A DNA stretch of 64,000 nucleotides. Origin: Simmondsia chinensis (taxonomy: Eukaryota > Streptophyta > Magnoliopsida > Caryophyllales > Simmondsiaceae). A program made the translations under genes and the position numbers. The notes under the pieces were generated by a model. It saw only the letters and a list, made by a program, of their open reading frames with translations. It made no database searches and was not told the origin of the DNA. Position 1 is the first letter of the stretch; each line of letters begins with the position of its first letter. Positions 1-11,319 of this stretch are shown here, piece after piece. The DNA lies in assembly GCA_018398585.1 (NCBI GenBank), contig JAGTTD010000024.1, positions 8,088,071 to 8,152,070 on the forward strand. The letters run 5' to 3'.

Positions 1-776
1 GCCTCAATAATGCTTGATTTTGCCAGAATTCTTCTTTCGTCCGCTTTGATGTGTTCCACATGAAAATGTACCTGAATAACAACCGAATACACATGTAGAG
101 GCCGAATATATGACAAAAATGGGAAATAAAATATGTAAAAATCATGCGTATCAAATATCAATATACTTCAGACGAAACATCCTCCCTAAAGCTAGCCTCC
201 ATATTGAGAATAAAAAAAGAAAAATATGGTAATTAGATTAATAAGCCAAAGCATCCTCAATACATGCAATAACTATTTTCTAATGATTCCCTATATAACG
301 AAACTCTTCAAGAAGGAAGATAGGAAGATAAGCTCGAGTAGCTAGATTACATACTTCTAGACCAATGATTAAATAAACTGAAATATTACGACATAAGACT
401 AGCCCGTTGCTAATCCCTACAATTTCCTTATCTCCTGAGAAGAATCCCAAAGACTCGGGACGAACACAACTTAAGAAATAAGGTGTAGCTAAAGAGTGCA
501 GCTCCACATCCTCGACATGAGAAGGCTAGTAACCATTCTGTATAATTACATTGTTAGTAGGTCATCTAAAGCAGCTAGAAATTGTTTCTTTATGAAGTCT
601 TCTTGGGAAAAGAGCTGGTATCAGAATCAGGAAACAGCATGACATTGGCATATGATCTTAGCTAAAAGCCATGAAAGTATCACGAAGAGAATATCTTAAG
701 GAAAGATTTCCGTAGCTAATTGAGACAACGAAGTAAGAAAGAGTTAGAGAATAGTTAACATAGTTTAAACAAATGG
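1..776. other. AT-rich spacer, nothing recognised
   Basis: No long open frame, LTR terminus, terminal inverted repeat or RNA gene could be recognised. Short frames of about 75 codons on the minus strand show no family motif and fit chance. It may be decayed transposon sequence too old to identify by eye. Confidence 0.5.
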
Positions 777-873
777 GACACACACACATACACACACCCG
801 CACCTCTATACCCATATCCACCCACCCACACACATACACACACACACACATATATATATATACACACACACAT
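777..873. repeat. compound CA/TA microsatellite
   Basis: A run of CA dinucleotides with CCCA/CCAC interruptions is followed by a short TA run and a second CA run. On the minus strand it reads as GT-rich low-complexity codons (V-C-V-C), which explains the small open frames there. It is a plain simple-sequence repeat. Confidence 0.9.
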
Positions 874-1092
874 AGAGGAAGCCATAATAAGGAAAAGAAG
901 AAAAGGGGGAAAAAATAAAAAGTAAAGCCACTTTCCAGACGAATAAAATTCGTTTCAAAAGTGAGGGGCTAATATGTTTATGATGGTATTCCTTAGAGGC
1001 GTTTTGGCAAAGGATCCATACTATAACGACGCAATAAAGCATGCAATCTAATAACTCTACGCATTTAATTCATTAATAAAATCATACAACGC

Positions 1093-1265
1093 CTTGCCTT
1101 ATATAACCCCTAGTCCTATATAATGCCCAGCCCTATATAATGCCCGCTCCTATATAATCCAAGTCCCATATAAGGCCCAGCCCCATATATCGCCTAATTC
1201 TTTATAACGCCCAGTCCTATATAATGCCCACTACCATATGATGCCTTATCCTATATAACGCCCAA
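1093..1265. repeat. minisatellite of about 10 units, 16-19 bp, with TATATAA core
   Basis: About ten imperfect head-to-tail units resemble tcctatataatgcccag. The unit length drifts between 16 and 19 bp and each unit carries a TATATAA-like core followed by a GCCCA-like segment. The copies differ from one another at several bases, so the array is not recent. No coding function is implied. Confidence 0.85.
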
Positions 1266-2149
1266 TTTACTTCCAGTAAGCCATGTAGAATATGTGATAA
1301 GCTTGAACAGTCTTGCAAAAATGGGATACACATCCACCCGATGCTTATCTTTTAAGCAGAAGTAAACAACACTTGTCAACCTTTCCTTCCAGCTAATACA
1401 CCTAAGCTACCCAAATACTCATCTATAAAATAACAACAAGATTGAAATGAGAAGGACAACAAGTAAAGATAAGGGACAAAGGGATCTAGGTAATCTCTTT
1501 ATAAAGTTTGAGTTTAGCTTGTCCTACCCTATCAAACACATCGCAGACAGTTGGTAGTTATAACAATTGAGAGTTAGAAGTTACGGTGCCTTTTTTATAC
1601 ACCTTTAGAACAACAAACTACTTATACAAAAAGTAAAATATATTTGTCATTGAACCAGCCATAGCCATCCGCACATGCCATGTGTCCAAGTGCAATGTGA
1701 CGATGTCGGATAGCCCATCCAACGGACTAAAACAAGAAGGTCTCTTCCAGCCATTTGTCCCAAATATGGGACATTAAGCAGATCAGAACACAAACAGGTC
1801 AATAAGGTCTCTTTGAAGAATTACGGGAATGTACAGATAGATTCTTTGATCGGAAATGTCAACCCTTGATACTTTAATTAAATTGATTGTAGCGACACTG
1901 CCAACGTCAGCAACGTCAGCATCTCGGTGGAAACTAACGTGACTGAAGGTCAACCATTTGATGCGTTCGCGGAATATGTGTCTTGTTAATCTCCTTACAC
2001 CAGTTACTTCAATTTCAACCTTCCCAAAGACACTATGCATCAAAATTGCCAAATGAATGAAGAAAGCTGACCAAGATTGAGGGATTATCTAGTCGGAACG
2101 CTCACTTGAAAACTTTAACCAATACTGATATGTTATTATCTCATTATTT
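1266..2149. other. unassigned AT-rich DNA left of copia-A
   Basis: No family motif was seen. An 89-codon minus-strand frame at 1783-2052 has no recognisable domain. The stretch ends where homology to copia reverse transcriptase starts; no RNase H sequence or 3' LTR of that element is visible here, so copia-A appears truncated at this side. Confidence 0.4.
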
Positions 2150-4735
2150 TGTTCACATACTTTCATTTATGTGGAACCTTCCGAGCCTAGTAGTCTACTC
2201 AACAACTCCATAGCTGTCAAGTGCCTAACTTCTACAGTGAAATAAGTAATAAAAGACTGCTTCACTCTTTACCATCTAATGACTTCCATTACAAGGGTGA
2301 AAAGGAATTTTGACGTCTAAAGTCTAAACTCCCTTTTAAAACAAATGACCCATGACAAACTCACATTCTTTCTTTTTAAATCTCGTATAAGCTTGATCCT
2401 AAGAGTATAGTGTGCTCATATTAGGTCCTTCACTTTTAAATAATTGGACAATCAAACCTTTATTGCTCGTAAGTCTCTACTTTCTTGTTATGTCGCTTAT
2501 ACACTAATGGTTTACTAACCATTAACTCAAATCCCTAGGACTTGATTAACCGTCAACGAATCTACTATTCAATGAACAAGATTTTTGTTTAAGTCTACAA
2601 ATAGACTAGCTCAGTTTGCATACTCTATGCTTCTGACTCTTGGCAACATACTTGTTTGGTTGTATCATATACATGACCTTTCAAGATAACTATTCAAAGA
2701 ATGTCGTCTTGATCTCCACTTTGCCGTATCTCATCATATGAAACACAATGGATGAGTATCCTTAGGGGGTTAGCATATGGCTAGAAGACTTCATCAAAGA
2801 TGATTCCTTCCTATAGGGTATTAACCCACTGCCATCAATCTAGCGTTGAAGGTCTCTAACATCTTGTCCACTCAACTCTATATATTTGTAGATCCATTCA
2901 GATCCAATCTAATGGACTTATCGTCTTTTGATGCTGCTACAAGTTCCTAGACTTAGTTAATATACAATTATTTTGACTTTAACTTTTATTGCCCCAGTGG
3001 TCTGCATCTTTATACTTAAGAGTTTCATTATAGTCTAAAGGATCAGATTCAACATCATTCTTACCTGTTAAGACTGAAGACATAAATCCGTCAGGTAACC
3101 CTAACCATCCTCCCACTACAGCAAAGCGCTCATGTACTTAGTGTGACAATAACCTTGTTGAAGATATACTTAATACATCATCTACGCTATGCGTTGTATC
3201 ATGCTGTTGAGACACAATATATCATACTGTCAATCTAATCAACCTATGCCATATGTTGTACTGTTAGAACACTTTTTAAAAGCTCTTACATAACAAACCT
3301 TTTGATATGTAGATTTGACTCATCATATGAATCTTACCATATTCAATAACACATTATTGATCCTCTCTACAACACTTTTTAATAAGGAAAAACAAGAATT
3401 CTTCTAAAATCTCCACTTCTATCTAATCAAAGTGAATTGATATAATTACCTAACTGATTCTAACTTAAGTCTTTAATTCCTTGAGCCTTTCAAAGAATTC
3501 ATGACTTTAGTCTTCATAGGTATATCCATACATCAACTAATTGAGTAGTCATTCATAAACATTTTATGAAATACTTATCGCTTCCACTCGCTTGAACTTT
3601 TAGCAGTGCATAAACACTTAGCAGCTTGGTGATCCTACTATGTTTACTTTTAAAGACACTTTCAGTCACAATTAATTCGAACATGATTCCCATACCAATT
3701 ATCATTCAAGTACTTAACGATCCATAAGACAAATCAAACCAGTTTTAAATCATATTGATTAATGTGACCTGAGATTAAGTACTTCCTAAAAGTTATATGG
3801 TTTCTGGAATTTCTTCTTTTATAGGGTTACACAGCCTAGCTTGTATTAGATTAATACATTGCCATTAACGTAGTTTTGATTAAAATAAGTCAAATATCTA
3901 CGAATGTACCTTTTAAATAAATGTTTTATTTACATAACTATCAGTGTAGCTTTCAGAAAAATAACTAAAAGACTATTCCAAAAATAGTGATTAGAAAACA
4001 AATTTCTAAAGTACATCAAGATAGTTACTTAAATATAAAACTATATTCCCTTACTCAAACTACTACATCTCGATGCCCTTATTGAAAACCTATTCACCAG
4101 TACACCAGTGAACTACCTACTAGTCACAACTTGAGGAGACATGATATCAAATATCCTATCATGTTGGCTTTCGGTCGTGGCAATAGTATCCAAGTACCTA
4201 GGTAATTCGTTTCAAAGTCTAGTGCTTTTATAAAAGAGGCAAAACTATTTTGACTCCCGTTTTATTTTATCTCTTGAGGTTCCTAATTTCTGAGGTAGAT
4301 GGTTACCCTAAGTGGACTCTTCCTTTAGTTTTCATGACACCTTTTTCTCATAAACTGTTCGCATGCTACTAGTTCTCTGACGAAACACTTCTCTCAAGTA
4401 TCTAATCATCTCTACTACAATTGGCAATTCAAGTATCTAATATTACAATAAGTTCGACATCTAACATATGAATCTTGCATCTGACTAACTCTTTAGTCTA
4501 GTCTAACATTCTAAACGTTCTTTTCAACTCTATAGATTTACTAGTAGAAATCCAAAGAACTCTGAGCATCTCCTTATGCTCAACATGTACTAAAATATAT
4601 CATATTATAGCGAACAAAATAGAACAGATAAGACATACTAGTATTGATCGCAATACCTAGTCTAACAACCAGTCTGAAAACAAACAAAAAATTGTAGAGC
4701 AAGTCATATAACACACAGGATTACTTTTCTTACTT
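2150..4735 (-). pseudogene. copia-A gag-pol remnant
   Basis: Minus-strand translation in shifting frames matches Ty1-copia pol in order. Near 3380-3440 lies an integrase-like stretch (R-S-D/G-G-E-like, then F). Around 2755-2900 is the start of reverse transcriptase (fragment resembling ETFKAKLVAKG). At 2640-2755 is the segment equivalent to DVKTAFLNGHLEEDIYMVQ. Near 2300-2460 is an ILGIKLLRD-like stretch. Many stops and frameshifts show it is long dead. It aligns collinearly with copia-1 and copia-2 in this window. The gag part (about 3,900-4,700) is very diverged. RNase H and the 3' LTR are missing, so the element is truncated near 2150. Confidence 0.7.
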
Positions 4736-6845
4736 TTAGCAAACAATCAAAATTCGGAGTTCACATTCCGGCACTTACATGTATGCCGTGGAGACCCAAC
4801 CGAACCACCTAAAACTTCCTGTTGGCAAGGCCAAATTGAGACATCAAAAGGGTGAGAACATTTCTCAATATATATATTTTCTTGTAAACTCTTTACTATA
4901 ACATATTTAACACGCCACTTTTCTCTCAACCTCTAAGGTATTACAATAGAGCTCATCGGGGAGGCTAATGTAGACCCTAGGTAAGTGTACACCATTACCT
5001 GAACATTCATACAAGGTCTCGGTATACTCCACGTCGACATTGTTGTACTCCATTGCTTGGACTTCAGTTCATCTCTTCAAGGACTAACCTTGTATTCCGC
5101 AAATGAACGCTCTCCTCAGGTGAGTCACACCCACCTACTATACTGCTGGATCTGTAACAGAGGCTATAAGCATTCATTTGGAAGTTTGCTTCCACTTGAT
5201 ATTTTGAGTCTTGTGAAGTTTTTAGTAATTTTAGCAAACAAATAAAGCATGGATTCACCTAACCATTCTCTCTATGTGTGCAACAATAAGCTAACCAATA
5301 TACAAGTTACTATAGGAGAGGCGCAACAGGTAATTAGTCAAATGAGAACTACTCTCAAATAATATGTTTCCTAAACATATTTAACTTACCATTTTTTCTT
5401 TGATCTCTAAGACAATATCATAATTCTCTCTAACAGACTATCATACTATCCTAGTCAAGTGTATATCATTATCTAGACTTTAGTTTAAGTAAACAAGATA
5501 CTCCACGTCAGCATTACCACACTCGTTTTTCCTTTACCTCTATCTATCATGAAGAAGTCTAATCCCGTATTCTGCGAACAAACGCTCTCCTCCAGTAGTA
5601 GCGCCTATCCACTATACTATTAGACTGGCAATGGAAACCGTGAGGAATCAACCCCTGATCCTTGCTCTCACTTGAAATTTACAATGGTGGATCTTTCTTT
5701 TAAAATTTGATTATCTCATAATCAACATTAAAATCACATTCTAATTAAATAAAACCCTAATATAATTAGGTTCCTTTAGCTATCCAACCTATGTAATCTA
5801 ATCTCATTAGATACATTATGAGAATTTTTCTTTCAAATAATTCAATTTTTGAATTATCTAATCTAATTATACCTATTTGAAAAAATTCTCCCACTAGATG
5901 AAATCAAATATTTCACAAAGTTATATGGCCTTATAACTTTTATTCACATCATACATAATATTTAATTCTTTAAATAATATTAAATATGTGAATAAAATTT
6001 AATAAGTACCCTGTTATCAAACAATTTGAATGACAACACTTAAGGCCTAAAGATTGGAGCAATTAAAATTTTTTTTTAACTCTTTTAGAAATGATTATTA
6101 CAAAATTATAATTAGGATCTAATCCTAATCAATTATTTATTTATCTAAAATATTTAAATAAGAAAAATGAAATCAAAAAATTTATAAAAATTTATTTAAT
6201 TGATGAGGGGCGTGCCCTGCACTGGACACCCCCTCACTTATATTTTCAAATGTTTTATTTTTACTAAATAAATAAGTAATTCATTAATTTATCCGATCTT
6301 AATCTCATTAGATCCAAAAAACGAACATCTAATTAAACTAGATATTCTAAGTGACGTTGTATATGTCTAAATTAATCAACTATTTGAATATCTAATCTCA
6401 TTAGATTATTTAAAAAATAATTGATCTTAATTTAAATAATTTAAATTTGATGGATAACAATCTTGTTATTAAACTCTTTAATAATACAATCAGGTATTCT
6501 TTATTTTGAATTATCATAAAATATTCAACAATTGAATATTCATGACTAGGTTCAAAATCTAATCAAATTAGACTAATAATTTAAATAGTTCAACTCCTTG
6601 AATATTAAATCTTATTATATCCGATTTAAAAATATGCTCTTTGATTGAATCGTGATTCATCAAAAATTTTAAATAATTTAAAATTTTAATGAACCTTTAG
6701 TCTTGTTATTAAACTCTTTTAATAACAATATTCAGAATACCTTTTTTCTTTAATGAAATTCCCAATTTCATACTTTTGTAATTCTTCACACCCCACTTTT
6801 ATCAAACCTGATGTTTCAATGTCAATTATGAACGTATTCAGAGTT
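4736..6845 (-). other. copia-A untranslated 5' leader with an internal duplication
   Basis: Read on the minus strand this matches the leaders of copia-1 (about 22,860-23,900) and copia-2, including the segment around 5670-5700 equivalent to the atgagataatcaag block at 23,310. Two imperfect copies of a segment of roughly 480 bp are visible (about 4,960-5,240 and 5,440-5,680), each with a cluster resembling ctccacgtc near acgctctcctc. No coding capacity is seen. 5,700-6,840 is very AT-rich. Confidence 0.6.
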
Positions 6846-6858
6846 GGCTCTAATACCA
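6846..6858 (-). other. primer-binding site of copia-A
   Basis: On the minus strand this reads tggtattagagcc, one base from the usual plant copia site TGGTATCAGAGCC, complementary to the 3' end of initiator tRNA-Met. It lies 2 nt inside the LTR end at 6861, the standard spacing. It fixes the orientation of copia-A as minus. Confidence 0.85.
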
Positions 6859-7897
6859 ATTGTTAGAAACGTACACCAAAATTCTTTTCCCAAATGACTA
6901 GAGCGGGCGCAGCGGAAAACCAATTTAAGATTTTCAATTTTAAATCTAATGCCATGATCTTATTAACCTATGTAATTAGATCTACATCTTACTCTAATAG
7001 ATTCATAATATGATAAACAAAACATCGAAGAAAACAACAACAACAACAACAAATCCAGTGCCTCCAAGGGCTCCCGCAAAAGCAGGGTCTGGGAGAGGTA
7101 TATGTACGCAGCCTTCTCCCTCCAAGGGGCTGCCCTAAAAAGAGGCCGTTTCCGAGGACCCCCATGTAATACCCGGTCTAATTAAATTAAATTCGGTATT
7201 ACAATATGTGAATCCAAGGATATTTAAATTAAATTAGACTCGATAGTATAATATGTGAAATTTAGGGCATTTAAATTAGGTTTAAACTCGCTATTATTTC
7301 GATTAGGATACAAAATAAAAATAAATAAACAAGTAAATATGTAAAAGAAAAAGAAAAGGGAAAGAAAAGAGAAAAAGAGCAAAACGTAGGGAGCAAGAAA
7401 GAGAAAGAAAAAAGAAATAAATAAATAAAGCATAATTTAACCCCCTCCCCCACCCCCACGTTTCTTTCTCTTTCCAGTACACTCTCTCTCCAGTACACCA
7501 TTTTCTCTCTCTCTTCACCGTGTCTCACGCTCTCTCCTCTACCGCCTCTACCGCTTGTCGCCCGTGCCGCCCGACCCACGCCGGTACCGAGCACCACCAC
7601 CCCGGTACGTATCTCTCTCTTTGTTCTCTTTTCTCTTCTGCCGTCCTCCCGGCGCCGCCCGGCCTCCTTGACGGTACCAGTACCGTCTCCCTCCTCACGG
7701 TACCGCCTGACCCAAGCGGTACAACCATGACCCTCCCGGTGCCGCCTGACCCCTACTGCCTCCCTCCCTATCGTCTCACTCTCTTCCCCTACCGACCCAG
7801 ACCACCACGGTACCTCTATACCGCCCCCCCAGCAAAGTACCGTCCCCCTCTCCACTACCGCTGCCGGACTCACGCGGTACCGCCTGACCCACCCGGT

Positions 7898-8020
7898 ACC
7901 GCCCCCCACCACCGAAGTACCGTCTCCCTCTCTCCCTACCGCCACCAACCACCACGGTACCGCCCCCACCACCGAAGTACTGTCTCCCTCTCTCCCTACC
8001 GCCACCAACCACCACGGTAC
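7898..8020 (+). repeat. two-copy 60-bp repeat in gypsy U3
   Basis: Two nearly identical units of about 60 bp lie at 7898-7957 and 7958-8017. Each contains accaccgaagtac, then ccctctctccctaccgcc, then an accacggtaccg end. Further eroded units extend left. They sit 40-160 bp upstream of the LTR TATA box, so they could act as promoter or enhancer repeats; that role is inference. Confidence 0.85.
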
Positions 8021-8056
8021 CGCCACCCACCACCGTACCGCCTAACCCCCCGGGTC

Positions 8057-8064
8057 TATAAATA
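8057..8064 (+). promoter_or_regulatory. TATA box of the gypsy solo LTR
   Basis: The sequence gtctataaatacccc is a good plant TATA box (tataaata), just downstream of the GC-rich repeats. It marks the U3/R transition and confirms the plus orientation of this LTR. Transcription would start some 30 bp further on, near the pyrimidine-rich ccacccaactctctc. Confidence 0.7.
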
Positions 8065-8168
8065 CCCCTTAACCCTCAACCCGCAACCACATACCACCAC
8101 CCAACTCTCTCTCTCTCTCCTCTCGGTTCTCTCTCTCAACCACCCACGACTTTCTCTCTCCTCTCTCT

Positions 8169-8290
8169 CCGGTGCTGCCACCTCGTCGGCACAGTTCCGA
8201 CCGACCCTCCGGTACTGCCACCTCGCCGGCACAGCTCCGACCGACCCACCGGTGCCGCCACCTCGCCGGAACAGTATCGGCCACCTTGCC
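8169..8290 (+). repeat. three-copy 45-50-bp repeat in gypsy R/U5
   Basis: Three imperfect units contain ctgccacctcg(t/c)cgg followed by cacag(t/c)(t/a)ccgaccgaccc. They lie downstream of the TATA box, so they would be in the transcript. A separate duplication of about 150 bp in the same LTR repeats tcgattacgaccctgtcgcg at about 8769 and 8911. Confidence 0.8.
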
Positions 8291-11200
8291 GGTAACGCTA
8301 TCTCGTCAATTTCAAAGCTAATCAACTATAGGAACTGAGTTTTTGGGTTAAAAGCTAGCATCTGTAAATATATTACTTCCCCTGCTTGTTTGTTAACTAC
8401 AAAGAATTGCTTTAAATGACTTGATTTGTGAGATTTATATGTTGAATGATTTATTGTTTTGATAAAATAGGATTGGGCATATGTGTTTATGTGATTTTGT
8501 GATTTAGACTCTTATGAGTTAAATTATATTGGTTTATACGTTGATTTAACATGGGAATTTCAAAGGAGTTTTTAAGAATATGTGAATTCTGAAGGAGTTT
8601 TGTGAATATATGAATTTCGAATGAGTTTTTACAAATATGTGAAGTTTGAAAGAAATTATTGTCAACTTGTGATTTGAATTTGAAAAGGTTTTATAGAGCT
8701 TACAGATAACTACGTAGACCTTCCGAGGTCTATCGACTATGGAATACGAAATACGAAATATGAAAATCGATTACGACCCTGTCGCGGGAATAATATCGGC
8801 ACGTAGTTTCCGATGTCTGTTAGTTCTTCTGAACTAACAGATACTACGTTGCGGATCTGTCGACTTGAACCGGTACGAATAAACCGGTTCGAATACGAAA
8901 TACGAATGTCGATTACGACCCTGTCGCGGGAATAATACTGGCCGTAGATGCGTCTGTAAGTTTACCAAAAAGATTTTATGAAATGACTGAGTTATGAAAT
9001 AAAATAATTTTTAAAGATTATGGATTTTACTGGTTTTAATTGGAATGTTATCCGTTTTAATAATATGCCTGATCCGGGTAGGGAATGTGCTATACTTACT
9101 GAGCGCGTTGTTGGCTCACCCAATTTGTTTATTTCTCTTTTTCCCAGATTAGTAGCTCATGGCAGTTATAGAGGGACGAGGAAGGCTAAGCGACTTGTTG
9201 TTCTGAACATCGTGTTGATTTCAAAGGTTTAGATATTTAACTAAGTTCGTAGTAGAATATGATGGACTATTTGAGGTATTGAAATTTGGAGTTTCCGCAC
9301 TATTAGAATTAAGTCATTGGTATGATGTATTTGGATTTGATGTCATGAACTTTGGAAAATTTATAGAATTTGAGGAAATTGTGATGGAATGATTTGGGCT
9401 TCGTACTATGATGGGGGATTTCATTGTAGTACGGCCATGTAGTGCCCGTTTAACGTAAGCCTATTCGGTACTAAAGTTGGGGGCGTTACACCCCAGCCTG
9501 AGAAACTGATCAGCAGCAAAAGCCAAAGACTGGCATAAAAATAGAAAAAGCATCAAGTGCATGAGTATAGCAAACTCACGGCAGGCACACTGCAAGCAAA
9601 GCAATAGACTCAAGCATGTCACAATCAAGCGCAGATCAACATAAGATGAAGATAAATATATAACAGGTGAAGAAGATAGGGATAGAGTTAGAGATAGCAG
9701 GGAAGAGAAAGGGAAGGAGATTGGGGTAGGGGTAGGGGTAGGGATAGATAGAGAGGAAGATAAGGATAAGTAGAACAATATCGGCGTACCTGAAGTGCGA
9801 ATCCCAACTCTAATTTGTAGATCTTAAATTGGTAGAAGAATATTTTGACATCTCAAGATCTTGTTCATAATGATCTCTTTTAGCACTGGAGTGTGAACTC
9901 CCAAAATATTTTATTTAGAAAAACTTTCAGAACAAAATTTTTTCTTTAATCTTTCCAAAAATAATTTTTCAGAAAATTATGCTAAACAATAATTAAGAAA
10001 ATCCCTAAATAGTATTGAAGTTTTCATTGTGGGAGAAAACTAGGTTCCCAAACCTAACAAAATTCTTAACCTCACGTTAAGGGGAAAAAAAAAAGTACCA
10101 ATCCACCCATCCTCCGCCCCCCCCCCCCCACACACAAAAGATGCGGGCCCCGCATGAAGCCCTCGTGAGTTTGAAATTTTTTTTTTTATATTTTGTTTTA
10201 TTTGTTAAATAATAATGTAATTTATTGTATTATATATTCATCTCATAAATATGTTTTTAGTATAGAACTTTATTTATCTTATAAATGAATAACTCATCTC
10301 ATAAATTTATTTTTTAAATATTTTTCAAATAATGCTTAAGTTGAGACTTATGGAGGGATCTCATGCTCCAAATAGATCAAATATGATTATCATCTCATAA
10401 TAACAATTAATCATCATTTAATAAAATTTAATTCTACTAAATAAGTTTTACTACACTCTACAATTAAATATATTCACTCAAGAATTTCCCAAATAATTTT
10501 ATTGCGACAATTAATCACTCTATTAGATATCCATGAATAAAAAACAACCTCAACTACTATTATTGTTTTCTCTCATATATCACCATAGTTCCTAACTCGC
10601 CCTTCTCAAACAATTTATAATGCGAAAACAATTTCAGTACTACTTTCAAATGTCAAACATATCAAATATTCTACCCAAATATTCTAGAATCTGTTCAAAT
10701 ATTTGCGAATCAACAAAGGAAATATCTTACATTGTAGATTTTTAGCAAAATATCTACTCCCGCCACACTTCATGCAATTGTCCAACGACATATGATCCTA
10801 ATTATTCACTTTTAACCTTATCATTTTAGGTATCAAGGCAATTAACATTACATGCACGAGTCCGAACTATTTCCCAAATTTAGAGTTATCGTCTTATGGA
10901 ATTAATTATTTCTGATAGCAGTTAAAGAAATAACTAATTCAGGTGGTCCTGCTCAATGTTCCAATCTTATTGAAAACACTAACATATTACTCTTAGATTC
11001 CTATCCACATGACTAAGACAATTCATCAAAAGTATCATATTATAGTCTAATCAAACAAGTTGTCCAAACTTATTACTGACTATGAACATACTTTGACAAC
11101 ATGTCATTAGTTTGATCTAAGTCTTTCCATGGTTCAATCTTATTGACCACTTAAAACAAATTTGACACGTTATCTTAGACAATGTCCATCTCATGGAACA

Positions 11201-11319
11201 TTATAAAAAAAAAATCACGCGTATGTTTAACTCATAAAATATAATCAAACAACAAATAAATAAAATAATTTTATTTATTAAACATTTAAAACTAACTAAC
11301 TGGGTATTTCTAATGCACC

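Larger units (their letters stand above)
7165..9490 (+). mobile_element. solo LTR of a Ty3-gypsy chromovirus-type element, 2.3 kb
   Basis: It begins TGTAATACCCGG and ends GGGGGCGTTACA, a TG...CA pair with the 5-bp inverted ends TGTAA/TTACA common to plant chromovirus LTRs. Both flanks are CCCCA (7160-7164 and 9491-9495), a perfect 5-bp target-site duplication. No primer site, gag or pol follows, so it is a solo LTR left by recombination between LTRs. It has a GC-rich, pyrimidine-rich U3 with repeated GGTACC motifs, a TATA box, and a second GC-rich repeat after the TATA box. The long proline-rich frame 7520-8338 and its antisense partner are composition artefacts of this U3. Confidence 0.9.
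7035..9770 (-). mobile_element. RTE-type LINE 3' fragment (RTE-5), split by a solo LTR
   Basis: The pieces 7035-7164 and 9491-about 9770 join into an RTE 3' end read on the minus strand. The ACA/CAA tail (minus strand GTT repeat) at 7034-7052 is followed by the segment ccagtgcctccaagggctcc, also seen at 50,670 and, in reverse, at 42,090. No reverse transcriptase remains, so this copy is strongly 5' truncated. A gypsy LTR at 7165-9490 separates the two pieces and duplicates CCCCA. The boundary at about 9770 is estimated from where copia LTR homology resumes (gtacctgaagtgcg at 9787). Confidence 0.75.
6861..11317 (-). mobile_element. 5' LTR of copia-A, interrupted by RTE and gypsy insertions
   Basis: Two pieces, 6861-7034 and about 9771-11317, together form an LTR of about 1.7 kb of the same family as the copia-1 and copia-2 LTRs. 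The inner end reads (minus strand) ...cgtttctaaca next to the primer site; the outer end starts tgcattagaaat near 11,317, an eroded form of tgttaggaatagtg. The middle (7035-9770) is an RTE fragment carrying a gypsy solo LTR. Conserved landmarks include the stretch around 10,640-10,740 equivalent to the 'cttagttgattcgc' region of the other LTRs. Confidence 0.75.

Noticed and set aside
658..1042. 75-78-codon minus-strand frames rich in Val/Cys
   Set aside because: Translation of a CA/TA microsatellite.
7520..8338. 272-codon proline/serine/threonine-rich frame, plus strand (and 7271-8026, 251 codons, minus strand)
   Set aside because: Both lie within the U3/R of a gypsy solo LTR with tandem repeats; they are open on both strands because of GC-rich, low-complexity composition, and cross the TATA box.
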